Part shown: positions 44,411 to 55,191 of the stretch, one piece after another
How positions within the stretch are numbered: the first letter of the stretch is position 1
Layout of the letters: each line of letters opens with the position of its first letter
Origin: Centropristis striata
Lineage: Eukaryota > Chordata > Actinopteri > Perciformes > Serranidae
Assembly: GCF_030273125.1 (NCBI RefSeq)
Contig: NC_081521.1
Span: forward strand, 25,470,976-25,534,975
DNA: 64,000 nucleotides
Direction: 5' to 3'
Notes under the pieces: model-generated
Told to the model about the DNA's origin: nothing
The model's database searches: none
The model's input: the letters and a program-made list of their open reading frames with translations, nothing else
Position numbers and translations under genes: made by a program

Positions 44411-45056
44411 TCCACATCGTCCCATCATAACACCAGCTCTCCTGAGCACCCGGTGATGTTCCCGTTTTTATTATTTGGCACTGGATAGCGACGGTAGGCT
44501 GAATCCTTCAGACCATCTGAATAACTTTCACTCCGTTATCTCTTCTAAACAGTCCGTTACAATATTTAAATGCACTCCTGCATTACTTGTAAGTCATAAA
44601 AGTGTACTGTAGGTTCATTAAGTGTACTATTGAGCACATTTCTTTTTAATGTTTGGTTTTCAACTGAATATCACTCTGATGATGTCAGTAATATTGTTGG
44701 GTTGGACCTACTTCACCCCTTAAAGGTTTATTTTACATGCAGTGCTCTTTATCATAATATAGTATACTTGTTGATTTCCACAGGCCAAGGTATATAATTG
44801 TAATTTCAAAATAAGGCAGTTGGTTGGTGGTGTTTAAATGACAGCCACCCACACAAGTAACTTGAGGGGGCCCCGCAACTCAGCGGCTGTAACATCCCCC
44901 TATATAGGAGGTCCAGGAAAAACCTCTTCTATGGAAGACCATCTCTTGTTCACTGTCACGTTTTATTGTTGTGACTGTTTTGTTACTATTGTTCATGTTT
45001 TTTATCTGCTGTTCTTAGGGGAGGCGAGTGAATGCTTAGAGAACGCTGGTCTATAA

Positions 45057-48000
45057 CTGAGTAACAAAGAGTATAAGGTTATCACCCTAAATGTCAATGG
45101 CTTGTCGACTCCTGTCAAGAGAAGTAAAGTGATATCAAAAATAAAAAGGGAAAAGGCACAAATTATATTCTGTCAAGAAACCCACCTAACAGATCAGGAA
45201 CATGAAAAGTTGAAGAAAATGGGTTTTAGACATACTTATTATTCATCCTTTAAAACAGGATGCAAGAGGGGCGTGGCAATTTTGATGCCAAATAAGGTTC
45301 ATTTTGAACTCCAGTCAGAGACCAAAGACAAGGAGGGCAGGTTTATTATGGTAAGGGGCAAATTAGATGACAGGGATGTGACCCTGTTGAATGTGTATGC
45401 GCCTCCGGGCAGCAACAAAACATTCTACAAGACGATATTTGACCTAATAGCATTCCAATCAGCTGGAGTCTCAATCTGTGCAGGTGACCTCAACATAATT
45501 CTAAACCCAAAGTTGGACACATCCAGCCAAAAAAGGAAAATAACCCCCACTGAAAGATGGATTAAAAAAAAAATTCAAGATCTAGGTCTGATAGATGTCT
45601 GGAGGGATTTCCACCATCAAGAAAAACAGTTCACTTTCTACTCAAACCGTCACAATGCATACTCAAGAATCGACTATCTACTTGTGCATAACTCAGAGAG
45701 GCACAGGCTTAAGGAATGTGAAATTACCCAGAGAGATATATCAGATCACTCCAGTGTCCACTTAAAATTACATCTTGATACTAGACCCAAAATGACAACG
45801 TGGAGACTAAATGTAAGCATGTTAAATAGCCCTGAGTTTAAAGAGAAAATAAAGCAAGAATTAAAAACATATTTGCATTATAATGATGATGGGAATGTGA
45901 ATCCAGTGATGCTGTGGGATGCCGCCAAGGCAGTCTTGCGGGGGAAAATTATATCAGAATCTGCATTCATTAAAAAAATGAAAACCCAGAAACTCTTAAA
46001 CTTGCAGAAACAGCTAGCAGAACTGGAACAACAACACAGCAAGAGCAAAGATCCACAATTACTCATACAGATGAGACCACTCAAACAAGAAATAGACAAA
46101 ATTTACTGTGATGAAATAGAGAAAAATCTCAGGTTTATAAAACAGAGATATTATGAGGCAGGCTCCAAAGCATCCAAGCTGCTGGCCTGGAGGCTGCGAA
46201 AACAGCAATCAGAAAACACAGTTTTCAAGATCAGGGATCCTACCACTAAAACAGTTACATATAAACTAGAGGGTATACAAAAAGCTTTTGAGAAATTTTA
46301 TCAGACCCTGTATACCCAACCCACACCATTTGATCCTGCTAAAGTAGAAGAGTTCCTGAGCCAACTGGATCTGCCCTCCCTGGGGAAATCGCAAAATGAA
46401 AAATTAATAAAAGAAATATCAGTCGAGGAGATCGATAAGGCGATCTCCTCCCTGAAGTCTTCTAAGTCTCCAGGGACGGACGGGTTTCCAGGGGAATGGT
46501 ATAAATCGCTTAGGGAGCAGTTAATACCAATGTTATATAAAAGTTTTAATTTTATCTTGAGGGAGGGAGTCCTTCCTCCATCTTGGAGGGAGGCGACTGT
46601 CTCAGTGATCCCAAAAGAGGGCAAGGACCCAAAGGAATGTGGATCTTACAGACCTATCAGTGTTGTGAACCAAGATTATAAATTATATGCAGCTATTCTG
46701 ACCAAAAGGATGGAGGAAGTGATGCCTTTTCTGATCGATGAAGATCAAACCGGGTTTATTAAAGGCAGGCAAACTCAGGACAATATAAGGAGGACCCTTC
46801 ACACCATTGAACATATAAAAAAGGAGAAAATTGGAGCTATCTTACTTAGTATGGATGCGGAAAAAGCATTTGATTCGGTGGGGTGGGAATTTCTTTATAC
46901 AGTTATGGAAAAATTTGGTTTTCATGAAAAGTTCATTAAAGGCATCAAAACACTATACACGTCTCCTATAGCCAGAATTAAGGTAAACGGAGGGCTGTCA
47001 GGAACTATCCACCTGCAACGTGGCTGCCGTCAGGGCTGTCCAGCCAGCCCAGTGCTCTTTAATCTTTTTATTGAACCTCTTGCTCAAGCCATACGACAGA
47101 ACCCTGACCTGGAGGGCATCACAATAAAAGGTGTAGAATACAAAATATGTCTTTATGCAGATGATGTCTTGGTTAGCTTAAAGAATCCAGACTCAGGAAT
47201 ACCAAGATTAATGGATTTCCTGAGGGTGTACGGAACCCTGTCAGGCTATACTCTTAATGTTGATAAAACACAAGCCCTGACGTTCAATTTTGTGCCATCA
47301 TTGGATTTTAAAAACAAGTATAAATTCAACTGGGATTCTACCTTTATTAAATACTTGGGTGTGAAATTAACAAAGGATAGAACACAGTTATTTTTGGAGA
47401 ATTATGCAAGTATTAATTCCCAGATAAAGGAGGATCTGGACAGATGGGCCTCCCTGCCCCTGGAACTGGGTAACAGAATTTTGACAATTAAGACAAATAT
47501 TTTACCTAGATTACTCTATTTGTTTCAGTCCTTACCCATTTGTGTGCCTGATAGTCAATTTAGAGAATGGGATAAGTTGATATCCCGTTTTATCTGGAAT
47601 GGCAAAGCTCCCAGGGTAAGATATAAAACTTTACAGCTGCCTAAATGCAGTGGGGGGATGGGCTTGCCAAGTCTCAAAGATTACTATTTAGCGGCACAAA
47701 TAAGACCACTGCTGCTCTGGTGCAATAAAGACTACTTTGCGAAGTGGAAAGAGGTGGAGTTATCACTGTCAGACAGACCTATACAGAGTCTATTAGGAAG
47801 CCCAATGTTAGCTAAACAATATGATATCCAGAGCCAGTGGGTTAGATTCTCTATAGAAATCTGGTTTGGCCTGGTGAAACAACTTAACATTCAGAAAGAA
47901 ATTCGAATTTTAATGTGGCCAACCCATGATCCAGATTTCAAACCAGGCATGAGTGATGGAGGCTTCATTCAATGGGCGAGAAAGGGACTCTCCGCATTAT

Positions 48001-48842
48001 GTCTACTAATCGAAAACCAGGATTTCATAGACTTCAAAACCATCTTAGATAGATACGGCCTTGCTCGGCAGGACTTCTATAGGTATCTTCAACTCCGACA
48101 CTACTTTGATAAGAATATTAAAGGACTAATACAGGAAAATATATCAAGTATTACGAAAATGTTCATCAAAGCCTATAATACAAAACTGTCCAAAAAGATC
48201 ATTGGTGAACTATATAGACATATATCTGATCTAAGAGGTCACTCAACAAACTATATTAAGGTGAAATGGGAAAAAGAATTGGGAACTGTAATTACTTCTG
48301 AAGACTGGACAAATATAATTGACACACAAATCACCACTACAGCCTCACAACTTTGGAGAGATTTCTCCTGGAAAAACTGCATTAGATTTTTTATAACACC
48401 AAAGCAAAAGTGTAAACAGACAGGACTACAACCTACATGTTGGAGAGGATGTGGACATGATATGGCAGATCATACACATATATTCTGGAGCTGTCCCACT
48501 CTTAAATCCTTCTGGGAAGAAGTTCAAACCACAATTAGAGAAGTCTTGCAGTATAATTTTGATTTTAATTGCATATCATTCTACCTGGGTAATATGAATA
48601 TTGAACTACCAAAGAAAGACAGATACCTCCTAAAGATTTTCATGGCTGCGAGCAAAAAAGCCATAACAAGAAGATGGCTCAACACTGATCCTCCCACAGT
48701 TAATCAGTGGAAAGTCATAATTAAAGACATTCAAACTATGGAACTACTAACTTTTAGTCTTAGATTACAAAGGGACAAAGGTGATGCCCTCTGGGAAAAA
48801 TGGAATACCTATAACACAAGAAAAGGTGATAGCCTACCTTAG
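45057..48842 (+). CDS. LINE ORF2 protein (APE endonuclease - reverse transcriptase)
   Basis: The open frame begins after a stop at 45054-45056 and has no ATG before the conserved start of the endonuclease (YKVITLNVNGLST). The first residues must use a non-AUG codon or another mechanism. About 1261 codons are open. Endonuclease motifs are NVNGL, FCQETHL, YAPPGSN, GDLNIIL, SRIDYLL and SDHSSVHL. RT motifs are SPGTDGFPGEWYK, RPISVVNQDYKL, DQTGFIKGRQT, LSMDAEKAFDSVGW, RQGCPASPVLFNLF and the catalytic LYADDVLV, then GYTLNVDKTQAL. A C-terminal CCHC-like segment is CWRGCGHDMADHTHIFWSC. All catalytic residues I can check are present. The branch is most likely Tx1-like L1. Confidence 0.9.
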   Translation: MSNKEYKVITLNVNGLSTPVKRSKVISKIKREKAQIIFCQETHLTDQEHEKLKKMGFRHTYYSSFKTGCKRGVAILMPNKVHFELQSETKDKEGRFIMVRGKLDDRDVTLLNVYAPPGSNKTFYKTIFDLIAFQSAGVSICAGDLNIILNPKLDTSSQKRKITPTERWIKKKIQDLGLIDVWRDFHHQEKQFTFYSNRHNAYSRIDYLLVHNSERHRLKECEITQRDISDHSSVHLKLHLDTRPKMTTWRLNVSMLNSPEFKEKIKQELKTYLHYNDDGNVNPVMLWDAAKAVLRGKIISESAFIKKMKTQKLLNLQKQLAELEQQHSKSKDPQLLIQMRPLKQEIDKIYCDEIEKNLRFIKQRYYEAGSKASKLLAWRLRKQQSENTVFKIRDPTTKTVTYKLEGIQKAFEKFYQTLYTQPTPFDPAKVEEFLSQLDLPSLGKSQNEKLIKEISVEEIDKAISSLKSSKSPGTDGFPGEWYKSLREQLIPMLYKSFNFILREGVLPPSWREATVSVIPKEGKDPKECGSYRPISVVNQDYKLYAAILTKRMEEVMPFLIDEDQTGFIKGRQTQDNIRRTLHTIEHIKKEKIGAILLSMDAEKAFDSVGWEFLYTVMEKFGFHEKFIKGIKTLYTSPIARIKVNGGLSGTIHLQRGCRQGCPASPVLFNLFIEPLAQAIRQNPDLEGITIKGVEYKICLYADDVLVSLKNPDSGIPRLMDFLRVYGTLSGYTLNVDKTQALTFNFVPSLDFKNKYKFNWDSTFIKYLGVKLTKDRTQLFLENYASINSQIKEDLDRWASLPLELGNRILTIKTNILPRLLYLFQSLPICVPDSQFREWDKLISRFIWNGKAPRVRYKTLQLPKCSGGMGLPSLKDYYLAAQIRPLLLWCNKDYFAKWKEVELSLSDRPIQSLLGSPMLAKQYDIQSQWVRFSIEIWFGLVKQLNIQKEIRILMWPTHDPDFKPGMSDGGFIQWARKGLSALCLLIENQDFIDFKTILDRYGLARQDFYRYLQLRHYFDKNIKGLIQENISSITKMFIKAYNTKLSKKIIGELYRHISDLRGHSTNYIKVKWEKELGTVITSEDWTNIIDTQITTTASQLWRDFSWKNCIRFFITPKQKCKQTGLQPTCWRGCGHDMADHTHIFWSCPTLKSFWEEVQTTIREVLQYNFDFNCISFYLGNMNIELPKKDRYLLKIFMAASKKAITRRWLNTDPPTVNQWKVIIKDIQTMELLTFSLRLQRDKGDALWEKWNTYNTRKGDSLP

Positions 48843-49265
48843 GGCCTTGTATATTTTGGTTTAGGAAAACAATGACCATAATGTTGTAATCAGTGGCGAC
48901 TTACTCGCAACCCCACAGTTTCTTTCATGTATTGTTCTTATGAATGTGCGCATATGTATAAATGCAATTATGTATCTATGAATATGTTTATGATTATTTG
49001 GACATGTTGGTGCAAGTGAATATGGGCACGTATGTGTTCAGGTGCACAGGCATATGTGTGCATGTTTATTTTCTGTTTTTCCTCTTATCTTTTTCTCTTT
49101 TTTGTTGTTTATTTTCTATCAATAAGGACTTTACATGGTTAGCATTTGATTTATTTTGTCTCATCGTATTCATACCCTGGCATTCATTGTATTGACGATG
49201 CCCATGTAATGTGCAAAAAACTTGAAAAAAATAAAGTTTAAAAAAAAAAAACAAATGACTTAGGC

Positions 49266-50350
49266 AATTATGCTATGAGGCTACTGATATCTACATGTAC
49301 CTGATACTTTTTATAGAGATTTTCTTCTGTAAAAAAAATAAACCAACAAATGATTTTTTAAAATAAATTATTTATGCAATTTTCTCTGCAACATATTGTC
49401 AATTATTATAGTTATGATTCAACATAAACAAAACTGAAAATGAATTAAAACTAACTAATTATAACTGATATATTAAATTATATAATGTAAAACAGGAAAT
49501 GACACATCATACAGTTGCAGTTTTTTTGCTTTGTAAGGCAATAAAGTACTTCACACATTTTTCTCAGATCACATGAAGACTCTTTCACATTTTTCAGTTA
49601 CTGTAGAAGTTGTTAATAAGTCAAATCTGTATTTTTGTCTGATTTGGTGCACAGATCAAAGAAACGAAACAATTCCGTATATGCTGAATAGAAGGGACTG
49701 TGGGATTCTATTACATCAAATACGGTAACAAAATGTACAAATTGAGAAAAAGAAACATTTTGTCCTTAAGAATACTCCCAACCCCCCCCCCCCCCCAAAA
49801 AAAAAAAGAACTAAAACCTGCACACAAGGCAATGAAACCTGTCTGCGTCATTGTTTATGTGCAATCAGGAAATTAAGCATCATAGGAGTTGTGTGTCAGG
49901 GGTCAGGAGTCAGGAGTTCAGAGAGTGGAAATAAAGAAAGAAAACTTTAACCACACTAAAAAAAAAACATGGATCTGCCATAAAGTTAGTGGTTTTAAAA
50001 TAAAATAAACTGACATTATGACCTCAGTTTTTCAAGATCCTGTCGTGATTTGTATACTGTACATTTCACAAAGTCAATAAAAATCACAGAACTTACAAAA
50101 CAATGACACAATTCATCCAAAACTTGTTATGAAAACAAAATAATGTGAGAAATACTTCTTTGTAATGGTCATGAGAGTGTAGCTGGATCACTGATCAGTA
50201 TGGAAATATTAATGGACCCGAAATAACAGTAAGTGGTTTTTGCCTGGAGGCTTGTCGTGACTGTCAGTGTGCAGTCATTGTGTTACTATGACAATGTAAA
50301 GACAACCCAGTCTTTCAACATCTTTTCTGTCTGTATTAAAGCCTTCCCCC
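49266..50350. other. AT-rich intergenic sequence
   Basis: No gene is recognised. A poly-C tract with a following A-tract lies at about 49783-49807. The rest resembles ordinary AT-rich intergenic DNA. Confidence 0.4.
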
Positions 50351-50351
50351 A

Positions 50352-50525
50352 AAAACGCCGCCTAGTGGGGCGGCATAGCTAGCCTATTGTTTATTTTGTG
50401 ATAAAAGCACCAAATTTGGTACATGAATAGCTTAATATATTTAGAAAAAGACTGGATATTGGGCCATCGCATATTCGCATTCTGATGACCGTGGCCACCA
50501 AAGGGCGGCCAGCTGTTACAAGTAG
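50352..50525 (+). repeat. Teleost repeat, left inverted copy
   Basis: The motifs AGTGGGGCGGCATAGCT, TTTTGTGATAAAAGCACCAA and TGGATATTGGGCCATCG recur in inverted orientation at 52330-52492. The pair brackets a degenerate Tc1 relic. They may be the ends of one element or two independent copies of the same fish repeat. Confidence 0.6.
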
Positions 50526-50689
50526 ATAGAACCTGGGCCGCCTCCAAGCTGCTGTTCACATGTTTACAACACCACAAATATTAATTACATAAAAGTTCAA
50601 GTGAAAATATGTTTTTTGAAAACAACAACAAATTAAAGAAAATGCAACAAAATGGTGAGATTGCTTCTGAATGTTACAGTAATAAATGG

Positions 50690-51520
50690 AACCCCTTGGC
50701 GTTCCTACGTTCCGCCCGCATACATTGGGCTCATCGGCCAGCTGGCAGGCTCACAGGGCTGTAGCGGGCTTCATTTTATCTAGTCCCCAAGGCAGCAAAG
50801 GAGCCCCAAGTCATGATGCTCGCTCCATCATACTTCACTGTTGGGATGATGTTCTCATTTTACACCATACGCAGTGCTACGTGTTCTTCGTGAAAAATTC
50901 AGCCTTTGTTTTGTGGACTAATGAAACATTTTCCTAGAAATGTCATGGAACATCAGTTTGCTGTTTGGCAAACTTCAGGTATGCAGAGATGTTTCTTTGG
51001 AAATCAGTGATTTCCTCCTTGGTGTCCCGTTAAATCAGAGACTCCCTCCTCAATCCTGTTCAACGTAGTGCTGCATGTTCTTTTTCTTTGTTCTGATGAA
51101 ACATTTCATGAAACAATAAGTATCATGTCAGGTTGCTCTTTGGATATCAACGGCTTCCTTCATAGTGTCCTGCTGTGGACACTACACTTGATCAATCTTG
51201 TGTGTGCGGTAGACTCATGAACAGAGATGTTAACCAGTTTCAATGAGTCCTTCAAGTCTTTACTTGTTACTCTGGAGTTCTTTTTTTACCTCACTGAGCT
51301 TTTTGCGTTGGGCCTTTGGAGTGAACTTGGCTGGGCGCCCACTTCTAGGGAGAGTAGCCACAGGACTAAATCATCTCTATTTGTGGACAATTTGTCTAAC
51401 GGTGGACTGGTGAATACCTAAAGTTACTTTGTAACCCGTTACAGTCTGACGCAAATCAACAATTCTTGATCGCAGATCCTCGGAGATCTCTTTTTTGCAA
51501 GGCATGGTTCACATCCTTTT
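50690..51520 (-). pseudogene. Degenerate Tc1-type transposase relic
   Basis: On the minus strand the HTH end is recognisable at about 51510-51230 (MPCKKEISEDLRSRIVDLRQ, LGIHQSTVRQIVHK, LPRSGRPAKFTPKAQRK) with several stops. The catalytic-domain part lies at about 50880-50780 (ENIIPTVKYDGASIMTWGSF). Many stops and frameshifts make it an old dead copy. Its HTH is not closely similar to the stand-alone HTH gene at 951. Confidence 0.65.
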
Positions 51521-51529
51521 TCTACCAGC

Positions 51530-52329
51530 ATTATGAATGTTACATGGATGTATTAAAACCAGACATGAAATATGATAATTGTTTGCTTGGTATTAGGTTA
51601 AGCATGTTGTGTTTGTCTATAATCAGACCCTGGTTGCCGTGGGGCTAATGGTTTCTCAGCACTACTAAGAACAGAAGTGCTTGCTATCCAATCATTGAAA
51701 ATACAGAAATCTCCAAAATGACTGAGGTTTTTGAAGCCAAATCACAGCATGGATTTTTCTATGTTGTTCTCATATGTCTGTGTATTGGTGTAATATTCTG
51801 GAGGGGTTTTGATCATTTTTATACATTCTTGGTATTAGATTGATTACATTTATTTATTAGATAATTGATGATCATTCCTCTTAATTTTGCTCTCAAAGTG
51901 CACAAGAGAAATGCATTTCACATTTAAATGTCCAAAGAATTTGACCCCCCTAGAGGCTCTGAGGTCTACAGCCCCCCTCCCAGAAAAGTTCAAAAATTTA
52001 ATGGGGGTGTCTGTAAACATGCAAATTAGGGTGCATACATAATAACATATAAGTGAGTAATTACTTTTAAAAATCATCTGTATCAAATTTGCTCTAGCAT
52101 CCACTATCTGACAAAAAATGCACAAAAATATAACAGTTTTTACTGATTCACAGCACAATATAATATTATAATATAATGAGATGACCGATTACTTTGTAAA
52201 AGACTGTAAAAGTGTGAGTGAGTATGTTATTTGGCTCTCAAGGTTAAAGGATCTAGATTATGACCATTATTGCACGTGTGTCCAATGGGAAAGGAAAGTT
52301 TAACCAACTGCTTGTAGCCATTTTGAAGA
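51530..52329. other. Repeat-derived AT-rich sequence, no gene
   Basis: No exon or intact element is recognised. This is probably the interior or flank of the inverted-repeat structure at 50352-52492. Confidence 0.35.
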
Positions 52330-52492
52330 AATGGCTGCCACGGCAAACAGGGTCTGAGTTTGTGTTGGCCCAATATCCACGTTTGTTCCCAATATATTTA
52401 TCAACACGCGTGCCAAATTCGGTGCTTTTATCACAAAATGAACAATTGGTATGATATATTGAGCTATGCCGCCCCACTATCCAGCTTTTAAC
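52330..52492 (-). repeat. Teleost repeat, right inverted copy
   Basis: It contains TTGGCCCAATATCCACG, GGTGCTTTTATCACAAAATG and GAGCTATGCCGCCCCACT, the reverse complement of motifs at 50365-50470, with moderate divergence. Confidence 0.6.
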
Positions 52493-52693
52493 GGTGCATT
52501 TTTATGTTTATTGTGGCAGCGACCTCTAGTGACCTTAGTTGTTATGACGTCAGCAAAAAGGGAGAGTCAGGTGATGTAGTATAAAGAGTGACAAAGTCTG
52601 CACAGGCAGGGGGTCGGGGTGGAAGGACGGGTCAAACAAATGTCAAACAACATGTCCCCTGTGAAACCAATAGTCAGCAGTGATATATATTAG

Positions 52694-53288
52694 GTCACTT
52701 TCACAACCCAAGTCCGTTTGGTTAGTCCAAGTCAGAGTGAAATTGATACATATGGTACATTTTGCACTTAGTCTAGTTTGCTTTCACAGTGCAGAAATGC
52801 AAGCGGACCAAATAAATAAATAAAATTTCAATAGGGGCGTGTACAAAGGTGGAGGGCTGGAAATCTACTCACACTATTATTTCTTATTGGTCGAAATGTT
52901 GGCGGTGGAGCATGTAAACACGTATATATACAAAGCCACGTGGAAGCGATCGCACACAGAGTATGTTTGATTATACTGGCCATAATCTTGCTTTGGTGTT
53001 CGGGCCAAACTAATTTGGAGAGAAACGCTCTGAACGACCTTCTGATGAGGCTCCGGGTCGTCACCAATGTGCTGATCCATTATTTCCACAAATGATGTGC
53101 TGCGATCAGACAGCTGTATATTGCAATCGAACCGCACTAGGGTCCATTTGGCAAAGAACCTCTCTGCAAGTCGTCTGGGCCCAGTTGTTTTAGTCCACAC
53201 CAGAGTACGACTGGAGCATTCAAAAGCAACCAAACGAGAGTTAGATTAAAACGGACTACACTTTGTTTAATGGGTTGTGAAAGCGCCC
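52694..53288. mobile_element. Non-autonomous DNA transposon (TTAA-type MITE candidate)
   Basis: The ends are imperfect inverted repeats: GTCACTTTCACAACCCAAGT near the left and GGGTTGTGAAAGCGCCC at the right. Next come internal inverted copies of AGTCCGTTTGGT / ACGGACT. The right end is followed by TTAA and the left end is preceded by TTAG, suggesting a TTAA target with one mutation. It has no transposase. Confidence 0.5.
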
Positions 53289-53783
53289 TTAACTTCTGTA
53301 GGTAAACTTGAAAGTTAAGTAGATAAAGTTCCACGTCAAATATTTCACGTCAACCTTACCAAACTATGACAGTTTCACAAGATTAATCATGTGTTTAAAG
53401 CCGTGACTATTATGTTTATGTATGAGGAAGTGTTGATCTTGAGCCACCAGGTGCAAACGCTAATTTAAAAAACAGATGTTGGAAATATTAGAGGGTAGGA
53501 AAAAAACAACTTTTGTGGTTTGATGTGTTGGATGACTTGTTGTTAATGCATGAGTTACAAATTCAAATCCAGAAGTGGAAAACACATAAAAAAGTGGTCT
53601 GTCCCTCCCGATAAATTAATAAATACAGGACTGCTGTCAGAAGAAGATCAAGGAGAAACAAATCCTTAGACAGATAGCAGTAGTATAAAAATGGCCCAAA
53701 CGATGTGTAGGAGGAAACAAATACTTATATATTAATTGTTTTTTATGAATAAATACATCATCTAATAAATGTAATTCTCTGCA

Positions 53784-53935
53784 TCAGCACATGTATCCTA
53801 AATCTCCATTTATGGTAATCAACTTGAAGTTTGGATCTTCAGCTAGTTTCTGGGCATACGGCCAGCGGATAGCTTTGGACCTGAGCTGTATCTTGGACTC
53901 CTTTGATATACAATTGTTTCTTAAGCAAAAGGTCT
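53784..53935 (-). other. Candidate last exon of the KIAA1755-like gene
   Basis: On the minus strand, a CAG at about 53936-53938 could act as an acceptor in the right phase for the preceding exon (ending at 55192). The frame then reads TFCLRNNCISKESKIQLRSK...AIRWPYAQKLAEDPNF and stops at 53784. I do not recognise this peptide, and the polypyrimidine tract is weak. It could equally be chance. Confidence 0.25.
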
Positions 53936-54390
53936 GCTTGCTAACAAATGAACAGGAGCATGAAATACAGAGCGGTACACTTGGTGATGTCAGTCCTGTG
54001 TGTGTTTGTTCCACACAAGCTGTTGATTTCCATCAAAACAATAAATACAACCTTCTTTAAACTGATTCTCGATTGTCTCACATGATGATCTGTTGTCGAC
54101 CACATCACCAATTCAGCAGCCTCTTCGTCTTTCTTCGTCAGCCAACCACATTTGAATGACTGACATGACACCAACACACCAAACCTCAATTGCTTCAATA
54201 AACCATTAAAAACAAAACCTTGTGACCAGACAAAGTTGACTTGTGACTGTGTAGCCATATCAGAAACCTTTGTTCACTCAGATAAAGTGTCTGTCTGCAA
54301 GTCTGCCGAGGGTCTCCAAGGACTGAACAGCTTCAGGGGACTGATGATCTGCAACAATATGCACAAACTGTTGTTACTACAAAGGCCATT

Positions 54391-54391
54391 G

Positions 54392-54459
<68 letters not shown>

Positions 54460-54498
54460 AAGAAGAAGAAGAAGAAGAAGAAGAAGAAGAAGAAAAAG
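54391..54498. repeat. (ATA)n-(AGA)n compound microsatellite
   Basis: About 13 ATA units (54391-54430) pass directly into about 22 AGA/GAA units (54431-54498). Poly-Arg, poly-Ile and poly-Ser frames over it are artefacts. Confidence 0.95.
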
Positions 54499-55191
54499 AA
54501 GAATGTAAAATGGAATACAAATATAATAAATCAAATAAATAAAAACAAAAATCTAAACAATTGTTACAATAAAAAAAAATGAATAGAAAAATAGAAATAA
54601 TAGGGGGAAAATGAAAAAATAGAAAATTTAAATGCAACTCAGTTAAATTAAAATTGGTGTTAGTGTTAAAGTTTGTCTAGTTTAATTATGTTTAACTTTC
54701 TAAGGACAATAATCTTTAAAAAATAAATAAAAAATAAATATAAAAATGAAATAAAAATAAATAAATAATAATAAATATATAAATATTTAATTTAAGACCA
54801 TTACATCCATACCTGCTGCACTGAATCCTGTGTTAAACTTCTGTTGATTTTCCGATTATAATGTCATCATTCTGCAATGCAAGATATTCAAATATTATAC
54901 AATACTTCAATAAAGTGGTCCAAAACCAACCTCATAGCATTAGTTATAGAGTTATTGGTTAATAATATTCATTCATCTGTTTTGGAAACTGTTGTGAAAA
55001 ACCATCAGTGTGCTATTACTAAGTGTCTGTAACACAATTTAGTATTTAGGCTTTCAACATGACACTAACACATATTTTTCATTAGAGACACGGCATGTGA
55101 TTCAGACCATATACCATATACCATATATATGATCTATGATATGATATGACATCATATACCATATACCATATTGTTACACCTTCATCTTTAC
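54499..55191. other. AT-rich spacer or intron, short tandem words
   Basis: No exon is recognised. ATACCATATACCATAT-type short repeats lie at about 55107-55172, just downstream (minus strand) of the donor of the last certain RhoGEF exon. Confidence 0.4.

Larger units (their letters stand above)
43212..49250 (+). mobile_element. L1/Tx1-type LINE, full length, 15-bp target duplication
   Basis: The duplication ACAAATGACTTAGGC lies at 43197-43211 and 49251-49265. The 6039-bp element starts GGGACTTCCGGGTGGC. It has a short 5' UTR (about 120 bp), ORF1, a long inter-ORF stretch (44411-45056), ORF2 and a 3' UTR. It ends in AATAAAG plus a poly(A) tract at the duplication. Both ORFs lack internal stops. 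Perfect duplication arms and intact frames indicate a young insertion. It reads away from the transglutaminase gene. Confidence 0.93.

Noticed and set aside
54236..54637. Poly-Arg, poly-Leu/Ile and poly-Ser/Tyr frames
   Set aside because: These are artefacts of the ATA/AGA microsatellite.
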